From: an uncultured Collinsella sp. | GTDB taxonomy: Bacteria > Actinomycetota > Coriobacteriia > Coriobacteriales > Coriobacteriaceae | Assembly (NCBI GenBank): GCA_900548255.1 | Contig: URKH01000021.1 | Location: 1-27,812, forward strand | Direction of reading: 5' to 3' | Length of the DNA: 27,812 nt | Shown here: in pieces, positions 1-12,000 of the stretch | Layout of the letters: every line of letters begins with the position of its first letter | How positions within the stretch are numbered: the first letter of the stretch is position 1 | Notes under the pieces: generated by a model | The model's input: the letters and a program-made list of their open reading frames with translations, nothing else | Databases searched by the model: none | What the model was told of the DNA's origin: nothing | Program-made: the position numbers and the translations under genes

Positions 1-30
1 AGACAAAACGCTAGCGCTAGCAGCCGAGGC

Positions 31-53
31 AGCTAAAATAGCCCCGTCCCAAA
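31..53. repeat. Short dispersed repeat, partial copy
   Basis: This 23-nt segment begins AGCTAAAATAGCCCCGTCCC and continues AAA. It matches 14177-14198 except for one substitution and a one-base indel. At the second site it leads into a 17-bp inverted repeat; here only the left half remains. A 12-bp palindrome (GCTAGCGCTAGC, 10-21) lies just upstream. The matching copy is visible directly; the idea that it is a remnant of a dispersed element is inference. Confidence 0.55.
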
Positions 54-72
54 AAGACTACCCGATGGCGGT

Positions 73-90
73 TGTGAATCATTATGCATG
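73..90. promoter_or_regulatory. Possible ArgR operator (ARG box)
   Basis: The core TGAATCATTATGCA (75-88) differs at one base from the ARG-box core TGAAT-WWWW-ATTCA known from ArgR/AhrC regulators. It lies about 130 nt upstream of carA, whose product feeds arginine synthesis, so an arginine-responsive operator is plausible. A second box at the usual 3-bp distance is not convincing, although the AT-rich palindromic ATAATTAT lies at 98-105. A possible promoter pair, TTGTGA (72-77) and CATAAT (97-102), overlaps it but has a long 19-nt spacer. No ArgR gene is in the window. Confidence 0.35.
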
Positions 91-155
91 GGGAGTCATA
101 ATTATCATTTTGTAAACAATTCTATGAAATTAACGCCATAAGTGATGCTTGCGGT

Positions 156-161
156 TACAAT
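156..161 (+). promoter_or_regulatory. Candidate carA -10 element
   Basis: TACAAT resembles a sigma-70-type -10 hexamer, 59 nt before the carA start and just ahead of the PyrR-type leader. The best upstream partner, TTAACG at 130-135, is 20 nt away, so the -35 box is weak. A transcript starting after this box would include the whole leader hairpin. Confidence 0.35.
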
Positions 162-180
162 ACCGCGAGGCCTAACCACA

Positions 181-215
181 CACCTTTAAGCCGGTCCTGT
201 GAGACCGGGAAGGAG
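181..215 (+). promoter_or_regulatory. PyrR-binding RNA hairpin overlapping the carA ribosome site
   Basis: A TTTAAG tract (185-190) is followed by a perfect 6-bp stem, CCGGTC (191-196) and GACCGG (203-208), closing the hexaloop CTGTGA (197-202). The known PyrR recognition loop is AGUCC-NGNGA-GGYU; the loop CNGNGA matches exactly and the stem differences are compensatory (A-U to G-C, U-G to U-A). The Shine-Dalgarno GAAGGAG (209-215) starts directly after the stem. No terminator hairpin is visible between it and the ATG. The arrangement therefore suggests PyrR represses translation when UMP/UTP is high, as described for actinobacterial pyr leaders. The mode of action is inference; the motif is seen directly. 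Confidence 0.75.
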
Positions 216-219
216 AGCT

Positions 220-1725
220 ATGGCGAACAACCATACCGCGGGCGCTGCCGCCCGCACCTTCGCGCCCAGCGAGCTTTGCCAGCGTATGCTGGCCAAAACC
301 AGCAAGGGCACCTGCGGTCCCTGCATCCTGTATCTTGAGGATGGGACCATTTTTTATGGACGTGCATGCGGCGCCGAGGGCACCGCGACCGGCGAAGTCT
401 GCTTCAATACCTCGCTCGAGGGCTACTTTGAGGTTATGACCGACCCGAGCTATGCCGGCCAAATTGTAACCATGACCTATCCGCAGATCGGCAACTACGG
501 CATCGACGAGACCGACGTCCAGTCGGCCTTCCCCGGCGATACCGCTCGCCCTGCGAGCGCTCCCGCTATGCGCGGCATGATTGTGCGCGACATGTGCGCC
601 ACGCCTTCTAACTGGCGCTCGGCCGTCAGCGTGCCGGAATACCTGCGTGCCCACGGCATCGTCGCTATCGAGGGCGTCGACACCCGCGCTCTGGTGCGCC
701 ACCTGCGCGACAACGGCTCCAAGATGGGCATCATCTCGACCGAGGTCTTTGACGTCGACGAACTTGCCGAGCGTCTGGCCGCAGCGCCGACGCTGGTGGG
801 CGAGAATCTGGTCAAGACCGTAAGCTGCCCCGCGCCTCACGAGTTTGTGGCCGCCGACCTTCCTGCCACGCATGACTTTGCGCTTGCGGCTGCCGCTCCT
901 GCCCGTCACAAAGTGGTCGCGTATGACTGCGGTGTGAAGCGCGGCATCCTGGAGGGCCTGGTCCGTGCCGGCTGCGACCTTACCGTCGTGCCGTGGGATA
1001 CGCCCGCGAGTGAGGTGCTCGACATGAATCCCGACGGTGTCTTTTTGTCCAATGGTCCCGGCGACCCCGACGCCGTGGTGGAGACCTATGAGCAGGTACA
1101 GCAGCTGATCGGCAAGGTGCCGGTCTTTGGCATTTGCCTGGGTCATCAGATGATCAGCCTGGCCTGCGGCGCCCAGATGGAAAAGCTTAAGTTTGGTCAC
1201 CGCGGTGGCAACCAGCCGGTCATGAACCTGGTAAGCCGTCGCGTGGAGATCACCGCGCAAAATCATGGCTTTGGCCTGCTGTTCCCCGGCTTGGGCAAGC
1301 TTGTCCCCGAACTTTCCGGCGGCGAGACCGAGCATGCGGCCGATGGAGATCTGCGCGTCTGGGTGCGCCGCGGCATCGCGCCGGTCGTGATGAACGAGCG
1401 CTTTGGCCGCATTCGCCTGACGCATGTGAACCTTAACGACGGTACCGCCGAGGGCATCCAGCTGCTCGACGCCCCGTGCTTCTCGGTCCAGTACCACCCC
1501 GAGGCCTCGCCTGGCCCCACCGATGCCCACTATCTCTTTACCGCCTTTACGCGACTCATGGACGGCGAGGAGAACTACCTGGACATCGACACCGCGAAGG
1601 ACCGCCTGACTGGCTGGAATTTCGCCGACGATGGTTCCGCCGTTCTGGCGAACGGCGGAACCATCGACGCTGCGGCTGCATCTGGCACATCATCTTGCCG
1701 TTCTGCTTCGGACGCGCGGGCATAA
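220..1725 (+). CDS. carA: Carbamoyl-phosphate synthase small (glutaminase) subunit
   Basis: CarA hydrolyses glutamine and channels ammonia to CarB, giving carbamoyl phosphate for pyrimidines and arginine. The ATG at 220 is chosen because GAAGGAG lies 4 nt upstream; an in-frame GTG at 199 lies inside the leader hairpin. The protein has 501 residues. The N-terminal CPSase domain carries EDGTIFYGRACGAEGTATGE. The class I amidotransferase domain has NGPGDPDAV, the nucleophile Cys306 in FGICLGHQ, and the His426/Glu428 pair in YHPEASPGP. It is long: E. coli CarA has 382 residues. About 36 extra residues lie between NHGF and THVNLNDGT, and a roughly 50-residue tail of low-complexity look follows the last conserved block. 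The tail contains a perfect DNA inverted repeat. carB follows after 98 nt with its own strong ribosome site, so the two are almost certainly one operon. Confidence 0.97.
   Translation: MANNHTAGAAARTFAPSELCQRMLAKTSKGTCGPCILYLEDGTIFYGRACGAEGTATGEVCFNTSLEGYFEVMTDPSYAGQIVTMTYPQIGNYGIDETDVQSAFPGDTARPASAPAMRGMIVRDMCATPSNWRSAVSVPEYLRAHGIVAIEGVDTRALVRHLRDNGSKMGIISTEVFDVDELAERLAAAPTLVGENLVKTVSCPAPHEFVAADLPATHDFALAAAAPARHKVVAYDCGVKRGILEGLVRAGCDLTVVPWDTPASEVLDMNPDGVFLSNGPGDPDAVVETYEQVQQLIGKVPVFGICLGHQMISLACGAQMEKLKFGHRGGNQPVMNLVSRRVEITAQNHGFGLLFPGLGKLVPELSGGETEHAADGDLRVWVRRGIAPVVMNERFGRIRLTHVNLNDGTAEGIQLLDAPCFSVQYHPEASPGPTDAHYLFTAFTRLMDGEENYLDIDTAKDRLTGWNFADDGSAVLANGGTIDAAAASGTSSCRSASDARA
1629..1666. 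repeat. Perfect 16-bp inverted repeat inside the 3' end of carA
   Basis: CGATGGTTCCGCCGTT (1629-1644) and AACGGCGGAACCATCG (1651-1666) pair perfectly around a 6-nt loop. No T tract follows, so it does not look like a standard intrinsic terminator. It lies in the non-conserved CarA tail, about 60 nt before the stop codon and about 160 nt before carB. It may be an mRNA processing or stability hairpin between the two cistrons, or an inserted repeat that became coding. Its function is unknown. Confidence 0.8.
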
Positions 1726-1823
1726 GCCCAGCGCGCCCTCGCATCACGGCAACCTGATGCACCAGCTGCACCCTCGCTGACTTTTCCAAAACATTGAGTC
1801 AGCCTCTCTAGGAGGTTTTAAAC

Positions 1824-5138
<3,315 letters not shown>

Positions 5139-5149
5139 TTGACCTGGCC

Positions 5150-5234
5150 GGCCGGGGCGGCAGCCGGACACTTTCTCTCGGAAACTGGGCTTCGCGAAGT
5201 TTTCCGAGAGAAAGGACCGCCTCCCGCCCCGGCC
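5150..5234. repeat. Two-tier hairpin element, copy A
   Basis: An outer 11-bp stem (GGCCGGGGCGG 5150-5160; CCGCCCCGGCC 5224-5234) encloses an inner perfect 14-bp stem (CTTTCTCTCGGAAA 5171-5184; TTTCCGAGAGAAAG 5201-5214). The inner loop is 16 nt and contains the palindrome CTTCGCGAAG. The inner hairpin recurs in opposite orientation at 5676-5721 with an identical loop and compensatory stem changes. There is no T tract, so termination is not the obvious role. It starts 11 nt after the carB stop. Confidence 0.8.
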
Positions 5235-5304
5235 TGCGGTGACTTGGCTGCACCGTGTGCTGCCGAAGGGGCTTTGCGCGATGACTAGGGCTGAAAAAGA
5301 AAGT

Positions 5305-5349
5305 GAGTGTGGGCCCTGCCGTTCGTTCGAGCGGCAGGGCCCACTCTTT
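5305..5349 (+). terminator. Probable terminator of the carAB operon
   Basis: A perfect 13-bp GC-rich stem (GTGGGCCCTGCCG 5309-5321; CGGCAGGGCCCAC 5332-5344) with a 10-nt loop is followed by TCTTTG. The stem is strong but the T tract is short, so termination efficiency is uncertain. It lies 170 nt after the carB stop, with only the two-tier hairpin between. Confidence 0.55.
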
Positions 5350-5390
5350 GTATGGAGGCCTTTTTACTGTTAGTCGAGGACGCCTCTGGA

Positions 5391-5585
5391 CAGTTAGTTC
5401 AAATTCGTGTTTTCTAGAGAGTAGGAGAAGATCGATTTGGACTCATTCAGCCTATTTTTGGCAATCTGAATCGATAAAGACGCTCTGTCAAGCTGGGAAC
5501 GGCCCAATACTGGGTCCGCGCCGGCTTCCAAGCGGCAGTTTCGTGCCCAAGGCCACGGCCAAATTATACGTATCTGAACTAACTG
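5391..5585. mobile_element. Possible small non-coding element with terminal inverted repeats
   Basis: CAGTTAGTTCA (5391-5401) and TGAACTAACTG (5575-5585) are perfect 11-bp inverted repeats about 195 bp apart end to end. Similarity extends imperfectly inward (AATTCG against the complement of CGTATC). No clear target-site duplication or coding sequence was seen. A decayed MITE is possible, but two chance arms cannot be excluded. Confidence 0.25.
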
Positions 5586-5675
5586 CCCATCACTCTCCGC
5601 CAACCTTTTTATCCAAACCAAATCAGCCAACGTACGCCATGGCAACCCCCGGTAGGTCGCAGGGTGGCGGCTGAG

Positions 5676-5721
5676 CCTTTCCCTCGGGAAACTTCGCGAA
5701 GCCCAGTTCCCGAGGGAAAGG
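5676..5721. repeat. Hairpin element, copy B (inverted relative to copy A)
   Basis: A perfect 15-bp stem (CCTTTCCCTCGGGAA 5676-5690; TTCCCGAGGGAAAGG 5707-5721) closes a 16-nt loop. The loop is the exact reverse complement of the loop of copy A (5185-5200). The stems differ from copy A at two base pairs, and both partners change together (T-A to C-G and A-T to G-C). Selection on structure rather than sequence is therefore likely. The outer stem of copy A is not preserved here. Confidence 0.8.
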
Positions 5722-6037
5722 TATGGTCTGTGTAATACCAGATAAACAGTACATTTTTGCTAGATTGGTATTTGACTGAAGAACCAATTGGTATGGCTTA
5801 TTAAGCCTACCTTGCCGTTGACGCTCATTTTACTGCCGTTGGTGGACTTCCGAACTTGGTTGCGCAAGTGCTCCCGTATATTGATATGACCTAGTAGGTG
5901 GCTATCTGGTTACTACCAGTTGGCCCCTTGGTAACGGGTGGCCCCATTGTGCGGAATGTACCGAACATCCCCGTTTGATACGTTTTCCCATGCTGCCGGG
6001 GGGGGCGTCCTCGGCATGTCGGAAGAAAGGAGCCCAG

Positions 6038-9000
6038 GTGCGCAGGAATTCCATTTTTACGAAACGGTGGGTGAAGGGAAGCGCGGTCCTCGTTGCCACT
6101 GCAGCGACGCTCGTGTTTGCCAATCCCCAGCAGGCGATTGCCACGCCACTCAAGGGCGTCGACTCAGCGACCGTGTCCCAGTCTGCCTCGAATGTCGTCG
6201 ACATCGATTTCGCTGACGGCATCAAGGGCCGTATTACGTTCCTCGAGGACGGTATTTTCCGTTATAACGTCGACCCCAAGGGTGAGTTTTCCGATTACGC
6301 CACACCGCGCAGTAAGTCCCACACGGCTAAAATCCAGGCTCAGCCCGATACCTCGGACACCTACAGCAAGCCGAGCGCGACGGTTGCCGACAAGGGCGAC
6401 ACTATCGAGATCACCGGCGGAAAGGCGACCGTGATCCTGGACAAGGCGACTGGCAAGATGAGTATCAAGTCAGGCGACCGTGTCGTGGTTTCCGAGTCCG
6501 CGTCCCTCGACCTTGATAAGAAGGGTACCGTCCAGACGCTCGCCAAGGAGAAGTCCGAGAACTTCTTTGGCGGCGGCACCCAGAACGGACGCTTCCTGCA
6601 CACCAACCAGACCATCGCCATCTCCAACACGAACAACTGGACTGATGGCGGCGTTGCCTCGCCCAACCCGTTTTATTGGACGAGTGACGGCTACGGCGTA
6701 CTCCGAAACACGTTTGCAGAGGGTTCCTACGACTTCGGTTCCACGGACTCATCGACGGTCACGACTTTGCACAGCGAGAATGAGTTTGATGCCTACTACT
6801 TCGTGGCGACCAACGAGGGCGCTTCGAACGTGGCAACCGAGATGCTGCAGGACTACTACAAGGTGACCGGTAACCCGGTACTGCTGCCCGAGTACGGGTT
6901 CTACCTTGGTCATCTTAATGCCTATAACCGTGATGGCTGGTCAACGACCTCGGGTCAAAAGAAGTGGGAGACCAAGGGCAGCAAGTCCTCGAGCGAGAAG
7001 GGCGACGTTAAGTACGAGTCTGGCATGTCGACGGGCTACAAGCTCGACGGCACACTTGCGGCCGAGACGCTCAACGGTGAGGGCCCTTCGGTTGATACCG
7101 AGAACATGAAAGCGACCGATTTCGACCGCCAGTTCTCTGCTCGGCAGGTTATCGATGACTACGAGGACAACGACATGCCGCTCGGTTGGTTCCTGCCGAA
7201 CGACGGCTACGGCGCCGGCTATGGCCAGAACGGTTACTACAAGACCGGCGGCGTCAACTCCGACGGAACGAGCTCGGCCGACCGTCTTAACGCTGTGCGT
7301 GCCAATGTCGACAACCTTAAGAAGTTCACCGAGTATGCCAACTCCAAGGGTGTGAGCACGGGCTTGTGGACCCAGTCCAACCTTGAGCCCGACAGCAACT
7401 CCGAGACCCCGTGGCACCTGCTTCGCGACTTCGACGCCGAGGTCAAGACGGGAGGCATCTCTACCCTTAAGACCGACGTTGCCTGGGTTGGATCTGGCTA
7501 CTCCTTTGGTCTTAATGGCATCAAGACAGCTTATGACACGGTGACGACCGGCGCTAACAAGCGCCCCAACATCATCACGCTCGATGGTTGGGCCGGCACG
7601 CAGCGCTTTGGTGGCATTTGGACCGGCGACCAGTATGGCGGTAACTGGGAGTACATTCGCTTCCATATCCCCACGTATATCGGTCAGAGTCTTTCGGGCA
7701 ACCCCAACATCGGCTCCGACATGGATGGCATCTTTGGCGGCGACCCCATCATCTCTGCGCGTGACTACCAGTGGAAGACGTTCACGCCCTCTATGCTTGA
7801 CATGGACGGTTGGGGCACCTACCGTAAATCGCCCATGACGCACGGCGATCCCTACACAGGCATCTCGCGCTTCTACCTCAAGCTCAAGGCGCAGCTCATG
7901 CCCTATATCTACACGAGCGCGGCCTCGGCGGCCAACATCGACACGGGTAACGGCGATGCCGGCCTGCCCATGATCCGCGCCATGCTGCTTTCCGACAACT
8001 CCGAGTACGCCGCAAGCACTTCGACGCAGTACCAGTATATGTTCGGTGAGAACTTCCTAGTGGCACCGGTGTATCAGGATACCCAGGCAGACGAGAACGG
8101 CAACGACATTCGCAATGGGATTTACCTCCCCAACTACGGCACCGACGAGAATCCCACCATCTGGATCGATTACTTCTCGGGTAAGCAGTATCGCGGCGGC
8201 CAGGTTCTCAACAACTACGAGGCTCCGCTTTGGAAGCTGCCGCTGTTTGTGAAGGCCAACGCTATCGTGCCGATGTACGCCGAGAACAACAACCCCGAGG
8301 CAGTGAGCGACACCAACACCAAGGGTACCGACCGCAGTCAGCGTATCGTCGAGTTCTTCGCCACCGAGGGCGACGGCACCTTTACGCAGTACGAGGACGA
8401 CGGCTCCTCCATCGAAAACAACACGACTGAGGACGATTCCTACGGCACGATCGACAATATCTCCTACGGTGTGCATGTGAGCACCGTCTACAGCTCCAAG
8501 GCCGCAGGCGGCACCGCGACCTTTACCGCCGAGGCCTCGAAGGGCGGCTACAACGGCTACGACTCCAACCGCACCACGACCTTCGTGGCCAATGTGTCCG
8601 CCAAGCCCACGAGCGTTGTCGCCAAGAACGGCGGATCCGCACTCAACGTGGTTGAGGTCGACTCGCAGGAGACCTTTGACGCCGCGACCCCCGAGGCCGG
8701 CCAGGCGGTCTACTTCTACAGCGAGACCCCCAACCTCAACCACTACGGCAGCGATGCGGACGGCACCGAGGCCGAGCAGGGCGAGAGCTTTAACAACACC
8801 AAGATCACCACGAACCCCAAGGTCTACGTCAAGTTCGCGAAGACCGATGTTGCTGCAGCGGCGCAGACGCTTGAGCTGGGCGGTTTCGTGAATGCCGACG
8901 CCACGCTCACAGCCGATCGCCTCAACGAGAACCTCTCCGCACCCACGAACCTTGCTGCCCCCGAGGACGTCACGACCCCAACGAGCATAAAGCTCACCTG

Positions 9001-12000
9001 GGGAAAGGTCGATGGTGCTACCTCCTACGACCTTAAGGTCGACGGCACTGTGTTTGCCGTGGGTGATGCGGCCGAGTTCACGCACACCGACCTCGCCTAC
9101 AATAGCAAGCACACCTACCAGATTCGTTCGCGCAACGCCGAGGGTTACTCCGCCTGGAGCGATGTGCTCGAGGCGAACTCCGCACTCGATCCGTGGCGGA
9201 ACGTCCCCGACGCCGAGGAAATCACCTGGGAGGGCTCACTTTACGGCAGCCATAAGGCCGAGCTTGCCTTCGACCATGAGTTCCAGTCGGGCGACGGCGG
9301 TTTCCACTCCGGTGGCAACGATCTGGGCAAGGCGCTTACCGTTGACTATGGACGCGCTTACAAGCTCGATAAGCTCGAGTACTATCCGCGCGATGACGCC
9401 GGCAACGGCACTGTGACCAAGATGCGTGTTGAGACGAGTCTCGATGGCGTCCACTGGACGAGCCAGGAGGTCGATTGGGCACGTTCCGCTGATTGTAAGA
9501 CGGTAGCGTTTGACGGCACCGTGGCCGCCCGTTACGTGCGCATGACACCGCTCGCCTCGGTCGGCAATTTCTTCTCCGCGTCCGAGATTGCCATCTACAA
9601 GACCGACGGCACGGATGGCTTCGCCGTGGGCTCCAACCTCAACAAGGCCACGATCTCCGACGGAGACTACTCCAACATGAAGAACTATCTGGGCCTCGAG
9701 AACCGCGAGCCCGATACCCCGACGTTCGGTTCGCAGATCCGCGACCACTTCGCCGACCTCAACGATAACGGCGTTTACGACGTCTACGATTACTCGTTCA
9801 CCATGGCGGGTCTTGACGGCGGCACTAAACAAAAGGGCAAGGTCGCAGGTTCGCTCGCGGTGATTCCGAGCAAGACCGAGGTCGAGGCCGGTGATGAGAT
9901 CACCGTTGATGTCTATGCGGCCGACGCCAAGAACGTCAACGCCCTGGGCGCTCTCGTCAACTTCAAGAGCGACCAGTTCGAGTTTGTGTCCGAGAGCATC
10001 GCGCAGGACGGCTCGACTGCCGGCATGGAGAACCTGTCTCGCGAGAAGGTCCAGTTCGCGGACAGAACGCAGACTATCAATCTCGCCTTTGCCAACCGCG
10101 GCGATGGCAAGCTCTACAACGGTACCGGCGCGGTGGCGAGTTTCAAGCTCAAGGCCAAGACCGCCGGCAAGGTCGAACTGCCCTCGACATCTTGGCTCAT
10201 CGGTCCGGCATGCGACGCACTTGAGTTTGCGAGCGACGGCACGGTGACGATGCCGGATGTTCCTCAGCCAACGGTCGCCGAGTACGGTCAGGATGCCTTC
10301 AACATCACGATGACCAACGATGAGCTCACGACCGACGACGGGACCAACGTCGAGAAACTTATCCAGCAGAAGAGCTATAACGCGCTGTTCGATAATAACG
10401 AGGGCGACAACGGCTTTGAGTTCCTATGGAACTGGAGCGGCAACTGGGACAGCGAGGGTAAGCTTCCGAGTTACGTGAAGCTTCCCACCACGATGACATT
10501 CGCATTTAAGACGCCTTCGAAACTCGATAGTGTCGAGGTCGTTAACCGCAACGGTGGCAACGGAACCGTGCAGAAGATCAAGGCTGTCGTGACGTTCGAG
10601 GATGGCTCGACCCAAGAGTTCGCGGGCGGGGAGTACGATTCCTTCCGGGCTCGCTACGCTTTTGGCCTCTCTGCCGAGAACAAGGGCAAGAAGGCGACCA
10701 AGGTCGAGGTCACGCCGCTTGAGGCATCGGGTGACCAGATGCTCACACTGCGTGAGGTCAACTTCAACTACACGCAGGGTGTCGAGGCCATCGAGGGTGT
10801 CGAGCTAGGCAAGAACCAGACCGGGTTCTTTGAAGGCGACGTTACGCTCGTCGACGCCAAGGCCACGCCTGAGAGCGCCGGCTACCCCTATGTGACGGTC
10901 GAGAGCTCCGACCCCTCTGTGGTAAGCGTCTCCGCTGTTCAGGCTGGCGATAGCGTGAGCTACTACCTGCGTGCCAACAAGGCCGGCAAGGCAAAGATCA
11001 CGGTGGCGTCGGTACTCGACCCCTCCAAGACCGCATCCTATGAGGTCGAAGTCAAGGCTGGTGTCGATACCTCTGCGCTCGTGGCAGCGCTTTCCGAGGC
11101 CGCGGGCTACAGCGAATCCGTCTACACTAAGGATTCCTATGCAGCTCTCACCGCTGCGGTCGAGGCGGCTCAGAAGCTCCTCGACGGCGGCCAAGGCAGC
11201 TATAGCAAGAAGGATGTCGCAGACGCCACAGCCAAGATCGAGAAGGCAATCGACGGCCTCAAGATGCGCCCTGTCGATGAGAAGATTCTTATCAACACGC
11301 CCGAGAACCGCAAGAACGTCAAGGTGGCCGGCTTCTCGAGTGAGGCCGACTACGAGGGCAGCAACGCCGTCAACGCTCTCGACGGCGACGAGCGGACGCT
11401 TTGGCACAGCGACTGGGCCCATGGGACCGGTATGCCCCAGTATCTGAGTGTCGACCTGGGCCGCGACTACGATCTCACCGACGTTACATTCCTGCCGCGC
11501 CAGGACGGCGGCACTAACGGCGATATCTTCGAGGCCGAGATACTGGTCTCCGACACTGCCGACGGTTATGAGATGGGCACCGCCGCGTCGATGGGTACGT
11601 TCGCCTTCGACAATGACGGCCGCGTGCTCACCGACCGTGGCGACTGGAAACAGATGAGCTTTGGCGCCGCGCGCGGTCGCTACGTGACCGTCAAGGTGAT
11701 TCACGCCGGCGGTGGCAACGTTGATGCCTACTGCAGCATGGCGGAGCTCAAGTTCTACGGTACGGCCGTCCCCGATCCGGTGGCGAAGGATGATCTCGCT
11801 ACCGCGATCGAAAAGGTTGATGCCGAGGTTGCTGCCGGCGACCTCAAGGCCGGTGACTACACCGAGGCCTCCTGGACGGCGCTCGAGAACGCCCTGGCGA
11901 GCGCCCGCGCCATCTTGAGCGACGAGAAAGCCACGCAGGACGAGGTCGACCAGGCGCTCAGGGCGCTCGAGAGCGCCCGCGGCGCGCTCGAGAAGACCCC

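Larger units (their letters stand above)
5350..6037. other. Long AT-richer intergenic region upstream of the GH31 gene
   Basis: No convincing gene lies here. Short open frames on both strands lack ribosome sites and family motifs. The stretch is visibly more AT-rich than its surroundings. It contains an 11-bp inverted repeat pair (5391/5575), hairpin copy B (5676-5721), and a cluster of TTGGTAT motifs (5765-5771 and 5788-5794, with inverted ATACCA at 5735-5740) including the palindrome CCAATTGG (5784-5791). Further downstream are CTGGT-tact-ACCAG (5906-5919) and GTTAC/GTAAC (5909-5913/5931-5935). TTGGTT (5856-5861) and TATATT (5877-5882) could form a promoter, but the 15-nt spacer is short. 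This is presumably the control region of the glycosidase gene; that is inference. Confidence 0.5.

Noticed and set aside
199..219. GTG start for carA at 199
   Set aside because: The GTG lies in the loop of the PyrR-type hairpin and has no Shine-Dalgarno; the ATG at 220 has one at the right distance.
5394..5645. 83-residue minus-strand open frame in the car-GH31 gap
   Set aside because: It has no ribosome site or recognisable motif, and it crosses the putative inverted-repeat element.
5975..6037. Upstream ATG start for the GH31 gene
   Set aside because: It would place 21 residues (including Cys and Pro) before a normal signal peptide, and the strong ribosome site lies downstream of it, next to the GTG at 6038.
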